In this document: positions 25,505 through 37,720 of the stretch, piece after piece | How the letters are laid out: every line of letters starts with the position of its first letter | Position numbering within the stretch: the first letter of the stretch is position 1 | Assembly: GCF_901933205.1 (NCBI RefSeq) | Contig: NC_044574.1 | Coordinates: 24,586,233 to 24,650,232, forward strand | From: Camarhynchus parvulus | Lineage: Eukaryota; Chordata; Aves; Passeriformes; Thraupidae | Direction: 5' to 3' | Length of the DNA: 64,000 bases | Notes under the pieces: generated by a model | The model's database searches: none | What the model was told of the DNA's origin: nothing | The model's input: only the letters and a program-made list of their open reading frames with translations | Translations under genes and position numbers: made by a program

Positions 25505-28048
25505 CAGCTGAACACCTGCAACCCTCCCTTATAATCAATACTTCAAAACATTTAGTTAGAGGAGATGATGCCTGTAGTTTCTACATTTGTCTTTCCCTTG
25601 CCAGCTGCAGAAAGAGACATGGCTTTTTTTTTGCCCCCATATAACCTGTGATCAAAAATAACTTGGTTTCCCTTCATCATGCCTCTCTGTACCTGGATAC
25701 TCTGGAAGGAGGTACGACCCCTGTTTAACTTTCTGTTAAAATTTTACATGGATGGCAGGAGGAAGGTTGATCCAAGATTCATTGCTCTTCTCTCTCCTTT
25801 TCTTCAGTGATGCATCTAGTTACAAACTGGGAGACGATGAAATTTTCGCTTTGCAGACCTCTGATTTTTTTGGAGAGAAGGTTGATTTTTCATTGTGTAT
25901 TTCTAAGGAATGTAATCTAGAAATTGTGAACATTTAGTTCTGCTAAATTTGTTTATAACTAAATAAAACAAGGTAAGTGACTTAGAAAAGTTTAATTGTA
26001 GAATGCCAAAATACACACTATTAGGTTTTTGCCATGGTGAAGTAAATAAAATTTGACTATAGCCTAAACAACTACATTTCTTGTTTTTTGAAGTCTGTGT
26101 CATGTGCCTGAAATTAATGTGCAACGGTTTCTAGCCATTTTAAGATTGCTGGTTTATGTACTTTTAAAGATATTGCTATTGATTGCTATCTTTGTTAAAA
26201 ATCTATCAGAAAAGGAGAGGAAAAACTAGTTAAAACTTCATTTTTCCCCATAAAAGCCACTCATCATTTACAGAATCCCTAAAATTTCTAGAAGAAAATG
26301 AATTAATTACGGGGGATATTTATTTTAATGGAGACTATTTATTTGATTTCAGTTCTTTTACCTAAGAAAGTTGGCAACAAGACAGTTAATAAATGCTTTT
26401 ATTGATCAATATACCTCAAGAAGACAGCAAGAGGCAGGAGCTTTATTTACACATATAAAATTATAGGGTTTGGATTTAACAATTTAACAAGTAAAATGAA
26501 GCATCATCTGGTCTGGGCTAACCTGAAATGTCACCATGTTTTATAGAAGTCAACATGACTTTTTTTTTCCACTAGGAACAAATATTTCCTTACAATGTTT
26601 GAAAGTGTTCATACTTTTACCCTTAAAACCTCAGTTTTGAAGAATAAAATAAATGCTTGATCATGAAATGAAATGACCAGTTAAGAAATGAAAAGTCAAA
26701 ATAACCTGAAAATCAATAAAATATGCTTTCACTTTGTCATTTCCTATTTTATATTTTTGTTAAGTACTTTTTATTATTCTGCATTTTTTCTTTATTCAAT
26801 AGAACCTGATTTTTCCAAAGAGTTTTAGAAAATCTACTTTAGGTCAAATTTTCCAGCTGCCAAAATTGATATTCTGCACGTCAGTCTGCTCTCCCTTCTC
26901 CTTTACTTTCCAGTCACATGTGTTGTTACAGTACTACTTTTTTTCATGTTTAGAAACCAGTGAGGTCAAAATGGACAAAGAAACTAAAAGGAATTGAGTG
27001 CTGACAGGGGGAATCTTGCCATGCATCCCATGGGATGGGACAGATAACTGTGTTTCAAGCTAAACTACCTCTGAGGGAAAAAGAAATTTAAAAAGTCCTA
27101 GGGAACCAACTTTCTTTCAGAAGAAGGCAATTTGATTAAACAAGCATCTGGGACTACAAAATAATAAATCTAGACACTTCAGGTCTCAGTAGTGAAGCTG
27201 CATTTTTTTTCAGATATAACACCAGAATACAGTAGCAGTTGAAAGAGCCACTGCAGCTTGAAGAAGGGTTCCAAGGAGTGCTCTCAGCAGTGTTCTGGTC
27301 TGCAAAAGGCAAATATTTTCCTCTCCAGTGTAGTTTACTCAGAACAGCTGTTCCACAGTGCTCTGTGGCTGGTTGGTGACAGCCCTCCTTGCAATTTATC
27401 TTAAATGGACAACCTTTGCAGTAATTTCACTTAGAGTTTGTTTAGCTTTAGTCCTTGTGGTTTCCAAGAATTCAAAGCCCTTTCTATCAAAGTTCATTTA
27501 AAGAGAATGATGTTCAAGATTCTGGACACACCCAAGCATACACTCCTACCTATCCAGTCACCTTGCTGTGCTAATGATGCATTACACTCCAAAGCTGAAT
27601 ATTCTACTCCTAATACACTGTTCTATGTCAGTTTAATGGTAAAAGTTTTCTGACTAAATATGTAAAATAAGTCACATTGCCACTTTGAAATATCAATAAA
27701 AGAGATGGAGTAATATGTTTTCTTTGATAATTTTCTTCCTCTGAAGAGAAAAAACAAAAAAATCCATCTTCTGGCCAGGTTCTCATCTCTGTTCTTCCAG
27801 TTTGACATTGTTTAAAAATGGAGTTATGTTCTGAATTCCATGAGGAATGCAAGCATTGCTTCAGGTCCTAACATGATACCAAATAAAAATGGTGAGTAAC
27901 TGGGCAGAGAGAGCAATAAGAAGAAAGTTTAAAAAGCTTGGAGTTTACAACACTTGCAATTATATGATTATTGCAGTAAGTTAAAACATTACCATATTAA
28001 TACCTTTTTTGGCTCTGTGGCTATTCATTGTATATTTTGAATTTTAGT
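25505..28048. other. Unique non-coding DNA, no gene seen
   Basis: AT-rich. A pyrimidine tract ending TTCTTCAG lies just before 25809 and is followed by an open frame running to 25937, which looks like a splice-acceptor arrangement. The translated segment matches nothing I know and no donor site is evident, so no exon is called. Confidence 0.5.
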
Positions 28049-28096
28049 GTGGAAAGTTAACATCAAATTAACGTAAAAAGCGAACATCAAATTATG
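28049..28096. repeat. Tandem duplication, 24-bp period, 2 diverged copies
   Basis: Units 28049-28072 and 28073-28096 both begin with GT and share the 12-mer AACATCAAATTA (28059-28070 and 28083-28094), with several differences upstream of it. It is older than the other small duplications in this window. Confidence 0.8.
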
Positions 28097-31000
28097 ACTG
28101 CTCTCGGGCTTTTTTTTTTCCCCTCTTTTACCCATTAATTTTTTCCTCAGTGAATGTCTGCCTCTGCAACTTCCACACATGATTAGTGGCGAAGGAGGTC
28201 TCTTCCTTCACAGAGACATCTGCTGATGAGCAGTACTGTCCCACTGAGTCTGGGCAGACCAGCTGAACAGCTGTCTTCTTCCCCAGAACTGTGTTATCAG
28301 CTCTGAGGATTTGTTTTTTTATCTGCAGAGGAGCTGTGGCTGAGGGATGTCTCCATGTAGAGAAGGCATGTTGTACACTTGTATATAGGGGCCTACACCT
28401 GAGACATCTCAAGAAATCTTCATCATGTGGGTTTTACAACTTCTATGGCAAATGAACTTTTTGCTGTTTGGTAAGTAGGGGAAGATGATATTTACTTGAA
28501 TCTAGCTGAGTGTTATGCAAAGCTAATCTTCTCTTTTGCCAGTTAGTATGTAGGTTAAAAGCTTGAGTATGTGACTGACTGTATAATAACCCATCAAGAT
28601 CATGGCTTGAACTGGCCCATGGTAACCTCTCTGGGCACTTTGTCTCCTTGCAGTTATTGGGTTTTTTGATGTCAGCCTACAGCATCTAGCTGCATCTTTT
28701 TCTATTAATAGATAAAATGCCATTCAAGTCACACACAGTCATGCAAGATTAGCAGAAATAAAGCTATAAAACCCACAGAATACACTTAATCTCTTGTTTG
28801 AGACACCTTTGAAAAAAGTGTCTCAGAAAGAGGTACTGGCCATAATACCTACAGATGAGAGGCCTCTGACCTTTCATTGAACACACACAATGTATGTGTG
28901 TGTAGTGCCATTCTGTTACATCCCCCTAAACCTTGTTAGGAAATCCAATGACCAGTGATGCTCCCCTATCCATACTCTTGCTTGGCTTTTTAGCTATTGT
29001 AAAGACTTTAACGCTTTGCTGGTTTCATCCCTCCATCCTAAGCCACAACACTTCCCAGCTGTGGTGTGCAATATGCAGAGAACTTCCCTAATAGTATGCC
29101 TTACCTGCTCTGCAATAATTTATCCAGGGTACTGAACAATTACATTCTCTCTAGACAAAGGTGACTTGATATATACTAGGCAGAAGGTTGCACTCTCTGA
29201 CTTTATTGAGTTTTTTATTAAGATGTGACACCTAATGAAATGTTAGGGATTTGGCTTTAGTAGGCTTTTTTTTTCTGTTCAGTTTCCCTCTTTTTTATTT
29301 TCCATAATGAATATTAATCTTCTAACTTAATTGGCTTTATTGATTTTTACATTACTTATTTAAAACATTTGCATGAGTAAATAACAAGTATTTTAAATCC
29401 TGTGCTTCCGAATAGGAGTTGTAACAAAGAAGCGCACAATGAAAAACAGTGCTTACTAAAAGGAAAATAATTCAAGCTCAACAAACTTATGTTTGTGGAA
29501 AATTAAAATCTGAGCAATGGTTATGCATTTCAGCAAGGTGGGATATGATCAGCAGTCAATACCTGTTTAAAGGCAATCAAAATGGAATTCTTGTTCTGTA
29601 GTCTGACACTTGCTTAAATGTGCTCACTTAATTCCCATCACCATGAATAAAAACATTAGTTCTTATTTTTCTTACTGCAGGCTGATGTCTGCCCAACTCT
29701 GGCTCCCTTATCCCACAGTTCTGAGATCCATGGGAATGCACCTCTGGTTTCTTCTTTCCTGTGAACTCAGGAGTCATCCCAGTGTCAACTCAGCAGTATC
29801 ATATCTCAGAACAAATCTCTAGAACTAGTAAGAAGGAAACATTCCTGAATTACCCCTCCATAGCTTAAACTTTTTTTGAAACTGAGGGAACGACAAGAGT
29901 TTGTACAATTCTTTTTTAATAGATGATTTAATATAATTTTAATTCATGATATGCTATCTAAATTATTTTAGTGTCTTTTTATTTTCCCTCTAAGCCATTA
30001 TTTAAAACTTTAAAATGTTCTTCTGTTAGTAAAATTGCATACTATGTTAATCTGCCCTAAAAATGCTGAGGTTCATTATATAGTTAGGGTAATTAAAATT
30101 TTTTAATTTCTTACAGTGCATTCATGGCAGGTGGTTCAGGAAAACAAGAAATGGTACAGAGACTTCAGATAACTTCTTTCATTAACAGGCAAAGCCTTGA
30201 AAAGGTGCCTTTCTGACTTCCCTGCTGGAATGTTAGCAGAAGGTTATCGTCACAGACAGACGCAAGCAGGCAGCAGACACAGGGCAGACAAAATTGCTGC
30301 TCCTCACAGAGAGAGCTGTAAGCTGAGCCCTAAGAAAGCTACACAGAGCTCTGTCAAATGTAGGCAGTGGGGATCTGGCCAATTCCAGCCTTTAGAAACA
30401 CAAGGAATGAGAAGAGAACACCACTGGCACAAAATCATAATGACAGTTTTCAATGCCCTGAATCATGTCTCCGCACAAGCTGGCAGTTTTTATCCTAAGT
30501 GAGAATCCTCAAAACCCACAAAGGTGGGTTTGAGAATAAAATTACTTACATCAAAGTAGCAAAGAAACTTCCAAATATAAAGATTGTATTATTATTCTTA
30601 GTACAAAGAAATGTATTGGTAATTAAATGACAGGATATCTCTTGAGGTGTATGGTCTCACATTTCCTTTAGTAAATACTTCAATCAAAAGTATTAAGGAG
30701 CACCTAAGAATTTTTTTCATTATTTTCATTTTTAGTCTGAAATTAATATTAGGATTGATTACTCAATTTTTTTATAACAAAGTTCATCTCAACAAGTAGA
30801 CATTTCAAAAAGTGTGTAACATTTCCTATTAATAATGCCTGTGTGCTGTTTATTGCTGTATGCTACTTCCCTCACCCTTAAAGCAGTTCACTTATCTCAC
30901 CCCAGCAGCTGTCCCTCTAGCTCTGACCTTGCAGGCCACATCTGCTCTGCTCCTACTAATCTGTCAACAGGGAGTTTGAAACACACCTGCTAAATTCTGG

Positions 31001-31839
31001 GGAAGCTCTGGCCATGTGTCCAGCAGTAGAAGTGTTTAGAAAAGTTTTTGTAAAATTTCAGAACAGTCTTTCAGTTAAGACAAATGTCACAAGTAAATTA
31101 ACCCTCAGATCAGATCCAGGTCAACTTTATTAGGATTCTTTTTGCTCATTTTTGTAACTGGGGGACACCTCTTTTTGGTATGATCTCTCAGTTCACATTA
31201 GATATCACTTTCCTGAAATAAATTCATTAAGATTGAAACTAAACCACATGAGGTTTTCCTGCAAACAATGCCAAAATGTTTTTTCATTATTTCAGTAATG
31301 TTTTATCCAGATTTTTTTAACTTAAACCAAATCCTTCACAGCATAGCAGGAATACAAAATATACAAGTGTAATGCTAAGACCATAAATAATTTTTATAAT
31401 TTCATCAAACCCCCTTTGAAAACAAGTTAGGTTTCCTGACCATCCTATTTCATTTACAAGGTGGTATGGAACTTCTTGCAAAAAAATATTAGAACATTTT
31501 CTATTTCTAAACTGAAAAATTTATAACCACATATATTTGTCTGCTTCAGTCTGTGAAATTATTCTGGACAAAAGCCTAAAAAAGTACCACTGTCTTTTTC
31601 TATGAATCTAATCTGAAATTCCATTTTTTAAAAACACCTTACCCTGAATATGAATCCATTCTCTCAGAATATAATGAAAGTTTTTCCAGTGATTTTTTTG
31701 AGAGGATGCACCTAGATACAAGGTTTCATCAACAGTAGAAAACAGATTTCTTTTCTCTCAAACAGGATTCAATCCACACGAAATATAAAATTCATTCCTT
31801 TCTGTCAGCTAGCCATGACAGCAGGTTTCCTTTCCTGAT
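28097..31839. other. Unique non-coding DNA, no gene seen
   Basis: AT-rich. It includes an ATTTGCAT octamer at 29367-29374 followed by GAGTAAATAA, and a (CA/TG) inverted stretch near 28883-28903. The 101-codon frame at 30197-30502 (+) has no recognisable domain. No gene or transposon could be supported. Confidence 0.5.
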
Positions 31840-31903
31840 CAGAGTGATTGAACCAGCTCATGTCCAGAGACCCTTTCCAACCTCAAACTTTCTGTGATTA
31901 TGT
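31840..31903 (+). mobile_element. CR1 LINE 3' end, short degenerate copy
   Basis: The order TTGAACCAGCTCATGTCCAG, ACCCTTTCCAACCTCAAAC, TTCTGTGATTATG follows the last 60 or so bases of CR1 (gattgaaccag.. / tcccttccaacctcaa.. / attctgtgattctgtg). The 8-bp tail is reduced to about two imperfect units. No internal CR1 sequence could be recognised upstream, so this is a severely 5'-truncated or eroded copy. Confidence 0.75.
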
Positions 31904-32294
31904 ATATAAATGGCTTCACAAAATTGCTGCTCAGTAATCTCCTGTCCAAATCTAAAACCAAGCAAATAACTAACCAAAAATTAATTCAGAGGAAACATGG
32001 TTTTTGAGTCAGAATGTGATCTATACTTTCAAAGGTAACACCGAGTCCAGTCTGAAAGCTCAAACAGGTTCCTCTCCAGAGCAGTTTTATTTTGTTTTCT
32101 TTTCCTTTCTCTTTTCACTTTATTTGTATTGACCAATTTATCTGCATGTGTGTTGACTAATTCAAAGCTCTCATTAATTCTGCCCAAAGAGGTTTTAGTA
32201 TATCTGTCCTGGGATTTATTCAGCACTTGACAGGATATGACCCTGAGGAATGTGGTACAACTTTGAAGTTGAAACTGATTTTGGGAATGCTTTG

Positions 32295-32350
32295 GCAAGG
32301 GAGTTGGACCCACGGGGATTCCTTCCAACTTGGATTCCTCTAATTTTTTT
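32295..32350 (+). mobile_element. Probable CR1 LINE 3' end fragment
   Basis: GGCAAGGGAGTTGGACCCAC followed by GGATTCCTTCCAACTTGGAT matches the CR1 3' block 'ggcaggggGTTGGAct..gg-tCCCTTCCAACt'. No 8-bp tail remains; T-rich sequence follows. The 134-codon minus-strand frame at 32029-32433 crosses this fragment, which argues against that frame being a gene. Confidence 0.6.
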
Positions 32351-32602
32351 TCCCCTTCAGTTTTGTACTGAAAACTTAGTATGACATTAGAAATAATGTG
32401 ACATTCTTTGGTACATCCCTTTCTCAACCACAATCACTGACAAAAAAGAATCAGATATTTGTCTCCTCAGCAAAACCAATCCTCTCACAATGCTGACAAC
32501 TTTTTTGAGATACCTATATGTCTAAGTTCAGGTATCATACTATTCCTTACTATTCTACTGTTTATAATCAGTGTAATTACTGATTGTAACTGATTATTAT
32601 CA

Positions 32603-32680
32603 TGGGCCTCAAACTGGATAATTTTTAATGTCCCTTTCAAACCAAACCATTTTTTGATTCTGTGATTCTATGGTTCTATT
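32603..32680 (+). mobile_element. CR1 LINE 3' end with four 8-bp tail units
   Basis: AAACTGGATAATTTTTAATG, TCCCTTTCAAACCAAACC and a tail of four 8-bp units at 32649-32680 (ATTTTTTG, ATTCTGTG, ATTCTATG, GTTCTATT) match the CR1 3' terminus. The tail repeat (ATTCTRTG)n is the recognition end used by CR1 for reverse transcription. The copy is short and 5'-truncated. It is the third plus-strand CR1 end within 0.85 kb, and each has its own 3' terminus, so they are separate insertions. Confidence 0.85.
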
Positions 32681-35600
32681 CAAAGGTGTAGATATGGACT
32701 ATCATTGAGCAGCTTCCAGTTGTTAGGTATGCCCATTGTATTTAGAGTAATTTTTAATTCAAATGCATGGAAAATGTTCTATTTTGTGGTAAGGAAATTC
32801 AAGGCCACCTGTGCAATTATTGGTCCAAGTTATTTTCAAAAACTGTTTCAAAGAGCAAATGATAGAATAATTAGAAACAGATGACATCTTTCTTTTCTTT
32901 TACAGGATCATATATGCCATGTTGGCTCAAAATGGTATGAAATAGCCTTGGGATTTCCCAACTTCAGTTTAGCTGCATAAATCTTAGATTATCCAGGAGT
33001 TCTTGGAGAATTTCTGCTTTCTGCTCTGTTCTTGTCTTCCTCTTATATCTGAATAGTAATAAGGAAGACAGCGCAATCCTCAGCTCGTGCAGCCAGCTGA
33101 GAATTCTCCTCCTGCATAGGAAATGGTAGCTGAACAAAGGCAGAAAAAACCTTCAAACTCCTTGATGGCCCCTTATTTATGAGGATGTTGTTTTAAGTCA
33201 TTCAATAAAGTAGAGTTTAATAATTTAATACATACATTTTTGCCATTCAGTCACTGAGGTGGGAAAAATTTCTAGCCAGTCAGTTTATGTCCAGAAATAG
33301 GAATATGGCAACAAAATATGCAATATGCACACAGAGTACCTTTTATGCTCGGTTCTTCACCAAAAAATGGTGAGGAAGGTTTCTCTCTGAAAGATTAATT
33401 AAAATGCTTTTTTTAACCACTCTAAAAGACAACTGAATAAATTAGAGTATACACTGATTTGAAAAATACAGCAAAAATTCATTTGTGCACTTGTGTGTTC
33501 CTGGGAGACATAGGGGTCAAACCAAACTGAAATGTGTAGAGCATTAAGTCTAAATTATGTAAGCTTTACAATGTATAAAAGCTATGCAGTCTGACTGCAC
33601 ACACCTGCTGAAAGCAGGTGGGAAAGAGATAAAAATGTTGCTTCACTTTTTTTTCTTGCAGACTTTGCAATGCTTTTAAAGTTCTCCAAGTCCTTTGAGC
33701 TATTTCAGAGTTAACAAATACAGTCTAGAGAAATGGATGAGGAACTCTAATGCCCTGGAGAAGCAAAAATGATCCTTTTCATATAAATTGCAGCTTATTA
33801 TGTAAGCAGTTCCTGTATATTTTTTAAAAAGTTTTAATGATTTTCTTCTTTTTCTACCAGAAAAATAGTTTTATTGTGAGGAGGACGGTCAGATTTCTAG
33901 CAAATAATATTTCCTTTTTACTTCTATTTCAGACTCTCACAATTTACCAATTTTATTTAATGAAATTACTTTTCATGTATAGGGTGCCAGCAGATTTTCT
34001 GTCCACACTCCCAACACCAGGCATGGTGGTCCATGTGGTTTTATTTACAAACACTCATATTGCAAGACTGCCTGGAGAAACAGACCCATCCAGGAGGTCA
34101 GGATAAGAAAGGAGGGATGTAACATTGTCTTTTGTTTCTCAGTCAGGATTCAGGGCTAAAGTAATTCTGACTGCTTTACCTGTTTACAATTAAAACACAT
34201 GTCCAATTTCTAAATCCCTTTCTAAGGACCAAATCAATAATAAATATCTTCAAAGGCTCATAGCCAGGAGAAAGTAGGACTGTGCCTCTCCTTCTTCCCA
34301 AGATCATGTGAAGTGGGAGAACAAACCATGGGGTGGCTTGTCTTTGTTGCAGCTATATTTTCCAGTTCTGCAACTTACCTCAAGGTGATGGTTTTGGCTT
34401 CAGTTTGCCTTGATTATGGGATGTGAAAGCTTTAAAATAATGTCCCTATTACAGATGGGTGCCATCCAACCTGTGGTCCAGCCTGGCTGACTGCCACTCA
34501 TGAAGCCCTGGATGTGCTCTACACTGGCCACACTCACCTACCTGCCCACTCAGAAATGGCAACTCTAAATGGAGTATGCACAACGTCAAAGGACTATAGC
34601 CCATTTTTTGTGCTATAAGAGCTTTTTTCTTGTGTTTTTACTGGCTTTTCATCAGGAAGGACTCTGCAACTCCTGAAAAACCTCTTGTCCACTGCAGGCA
34701 CCAGGGCAAGTCCTTCAGTAGGCAAGAAACCTGTTCCTGCAGATAAATTCCCAGATGCTGATTGCTTGGACATGAAACCATCCTGGAGAAACAGCAAATA
34801 TAATCTCCTAATGATAAATTGGCCATTGAAAAGAGACCTCCAGACACTGTGAAGTAAACTTCAGTAAGGAGTGATTTTGGTGTGAAATAGGTGAGATACC
34901 AGGAACCAAGCATTTCTTCTTTGATGCAAAAGAAATTTGTGTCTTGCCTGCTGAAGATAGAAATTTGGTAGGATGAATTTCTAATCTGTCCTAAAAAAAG
35001 AACTTTAAGGATGTTCTAACAGGTGAGATAAAGGAACTGAAAATTTTCCATAATATTTGACCTCTGTAAAATGTGACTCCAGCAAATATTTCACAGATTC
35101 TCTCTGCTCACTGTTAAATACCTTCTTATCTTTTTTGGTTATATATAATCCTGGCGTATACATTTATGTTTTCTAGACAGAAATGTATTTGCATTTGAAG
35201 GTGTATCAGGCATTATGTGTCTTTTAAACCACTACGTTAAGGAAAAAAATTCCCTGAAGGTGAGAGAGGAAGCAACTAGCAGAAGCTATCATTTACCCTG
35301 GAGGAACCAAATCTTAGAGGAAGTAAAAAAAATCCTATGGCCCTTTCAGGAATTTCAGGCTTAGGAATTCTGCAGTCTGATGGATGACATGGTTTCAAAT
35401 ATGGAAAACAGCAGCCATGTACTTATTACAAGTGGCCATTACTTCTTACAAACAAATTTGTTTATTAAATGATGCATTATTATTTCTTGTTAATATATTT
35501 AAGGTATTAATTAGGTAATCTTTTAGTTTTGTTCAAGTATACCTTTTAGACTATGACCTGACATATCTTCTCTGCAATGCTGTTAAGATAAGGATTTGAA

Positions 35601-37423
35601 AAAAGGTTTCCTGGTAAAATCAAAGATCCCTTTAGGTAAGTCTGGAAGTGGCTTTACATCCTGTCTGGCAGTGACCATTTGTGGATGCTTAGCAAAAAAA
35701 AATAACAAGAACAGGACAATTGATACTTTGGCACTTTCCCTCGTGTGTCTTTCCAGCTTTCAGCAATCCACAGTTTAGGGACTTCTAAAGCCATCATTGT
35801 AGAGACTTAATAACCTTTAGTGGATGTTTCTTTCATTAATTTGTTTTAAAAATTACTTTCTGAGCCTACTTATATTCTGGCCTCTGCAATATGGTGTGGT
35901 GATGAGTTACTTAATTTAATTATAATATGCATGGTAATTTCACTGTTCTTTCTCTCATGTTCCCTCAGTTCTTTCATCATGAGAAACTATAAGAAGTCTC
36001 AGAAAATTGTTCTGCTAGCCATCTTTTTAGTATATTCTCTTTTCCAAGCTGAAGAGTGTTAACTTAGTTTTTCTGGATACATAAACTGCTGTATATATCT
36101 GGTCACCCCTGTAGCCTTTATCCACCCATTTTTTAGTTCTGGGCTATTTTGTAGATGAGATAAGAAAAGCTGGAAGCACTGAGGCAGTAGGTAAACAGCA
36201 TTTAATCCATGAGCTAACAGCAGAAGAAGTTATCCTCAATTCTTAGTAAATTTTACATTTTATTTCCTTTCTGGATTGCCATTGAGAAGTGAGCAGATAT
36301 TTTCAATCCTCCTGTAAAGACTTCTTGTTCTGTTACCTGCATAGTAATTGCCATTTTAAAATACATCATGGTATGCATGCAGTTCTTTTACTCCAAGTAT
36401 TTTCCTTTGCACACAAAAATTTCAAGTCTGCCATTTTTGTTGTTTTTCTTTTCTCTATTTATACAGTGCTATGAGGATGTTTTGCCACACTTCTCAAAAA
36501 TTTGTTTTCTCCTTGTCCTAATTATTTTTGTATTGTTTACAAATATTGTGGCCTCTGTAGTCAGCATCTTTTCAAAATTATGATTTTTAATCATACCAAA
36601 GGGCCTAACACAAATCTCTACAGAGTGCCTCTGGTATTCTCCAGCACTGAGAATGTCAGTCACTCATTCTTCTCTACAGTGACATGGTCATCATGGTCAC
36701 AAGCTGGCTGATGTGATACAAATCTTATAGCTGCTTTTTAAGGTTTGTTTTGTTCAGCATATAAATAACTTAAAAATAATATATCCTTGCAGAACTATTT
36801 TAAATGATAGTTTAAAATTCCAAGGAACACATGACAAAAATTAATTTTTAATATATCCTGAATTAGTCTGTGTTGAAGAAAAACATCGGATTTGACCAGT
36901 CATAAAGTAAGTCTGAATTCAGCTTTAAGATGTATCATCTCTGTTTTGAAACTATGCCTGACAAGCATGAAATATATTTTATTGTTCTCTTTAACTAGAC
37001 AGAAATCATTACTTGAATCTATAGCATGTAATTTTGTGCAGGAAGCCGACTTATATTTTGAGATTAATGAGGGAGAAAAGAAGCTGACAGTTTTAGGTCC
37101 TAATATCTGGGGTTTATAAGATATTATGACATGCTTAATTTGGAGAATCACTTTTATATTTATGTGTGTATGCACACACATTTTATCTCTTAGAAAGGAC
37201 AAATATTCCTTTCCCATATCCAGCAGATGTTTATTATTCCTGTTCTTGCAGCATCAAGTAAAAGACACTCCATAATATTCCTACAGAGCCTCATCTGGGA
37301 CTGATGTATCAATCCTTTTGAAAATTCTTTTTATAAATCCAACCTAACACTGATTTTGGGCAAGTAAGTCAATCAGCCATCTTATCTCTACAAGACTTTA
37401 GTGTAACTGATAATATTTTCAAT
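32681..37423. other. Unique non-coding DNA, no gene seen
   Basis: AT-rich. It contains the CACCTG/CAGGTG hairpin at 33602-33620, annotated separately, a slightly GC-richer patch near 34450-34560 and a small perfect palindrome at 37162-37181 (ATGTGTGT, ATGC, ACACACAT). No gene could be supported; the open frames near 34594-34913 and 36289-36711 overlap each other in different frames. Confidence 0.5.
33602..33620. promoter_or_regulatory. Possible bipartite E-box hairpin (CACCTG..CAGGTG)
   Basis: CACCTGCT (33602-33609) and AGCAGGTG (33613-33620) are perfect reverse complements around GAA. The arms present one E2-box on each strand (CACCTG and CAGGTG), the site class bound by ZEB and Snail zinc fingers and by some bHLH proteins. 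A TATAAAA lies 22 bases upstream (33574-33580). Regulatory use is only inferred. Confidence 0.3.
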
Positions 37424-37429
37424 ATAAAA
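37424..37429. repeat. Target-site duplication of LTR A (left)
   Basis: ATAAAA immediately left of LTR A; the same six bases follow at 37715-37720. Confidence 0.85.
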
Positions 37430-37714
37430 TTTTGTCATTATATTGCAAGGGTTCCATACTTCTCAAGTTTCCTACCTCCTTGATGTTTCTTGTAGGCAGC
37501 TCCTCTAGGCACTGACTTGTCCTTGCAGTAGCCAGCTGACTCCAATCCTCCCACAGCCAACCAATCCACTCTTTTATAACACTTCTTACTGGCTACAGGT
37601 GTGGCCTGTTAAAGTCAGGCCTCCTCATAATACTTAATAATTGGCTCAGCTGCAACTCTTTAGGGGGTAGGAGTACATTCTACACTTTATTTACTTACAT
37701 TCTATCCCCCTACA
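37430..37714 (-). mobile_element. Solo LTR A, ERVK-type endogenous retrovirus
   Basis: A 285-bp solo LTR read on the minus strand. It begins TGTAGGGGGATAGAA (rightmost bases 37714 and down) and ends ..GACAAAA at 37430, where its sister copy ends ..GACAACA; the terminal C has mutated. Six-base target duplications ATAAAA flank it, which fits class II (ERVK-like) integration. No gag, pol, env, primer-binding site or second LTR adjoins, so the body was lost by LTR-LTR recombination. The U3 TATA box is at 37572-37578 (TTTTATA on plus), while the CCAAT seen in LTR B is CCAGT here. It carries 24 bp more than LTR B between two AGTCAG repeats (CTGACT on plus at 37512-37517 and 37536-37541). I do not know the Repbase family name. 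Confidence 0.9.
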
Positions 37715-37720
37715 ATAAAA
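37715..37720. repeat. Target-site duplication of LTR A (right)
   Basis: ATAAAA immediately right of LTR A, identical to 37424-37429. Confidence 0.85.

Noticed and set aside
25806..25937. Pyrimidine tract plus AG followed by an open frame, resembling an internal exon
   Set aside because: No convincing donor site and no recognisable protein; such acceptors are frequent by chance.
32029..32433. 134-codon minus-strand open frame
   Set aside because: It runs across a CR1 3' fragment on the opposite strand and has no domain; the K/R-rich end comes from a T-rich tract.
37162..37181. Perfect ATGTGTGT/ACACACAT hairpin as a possible small-RNA precursor
   Set aside because: The arms are only 8 bp of dinucleotide repeat, far too short for a microRNA precursor.
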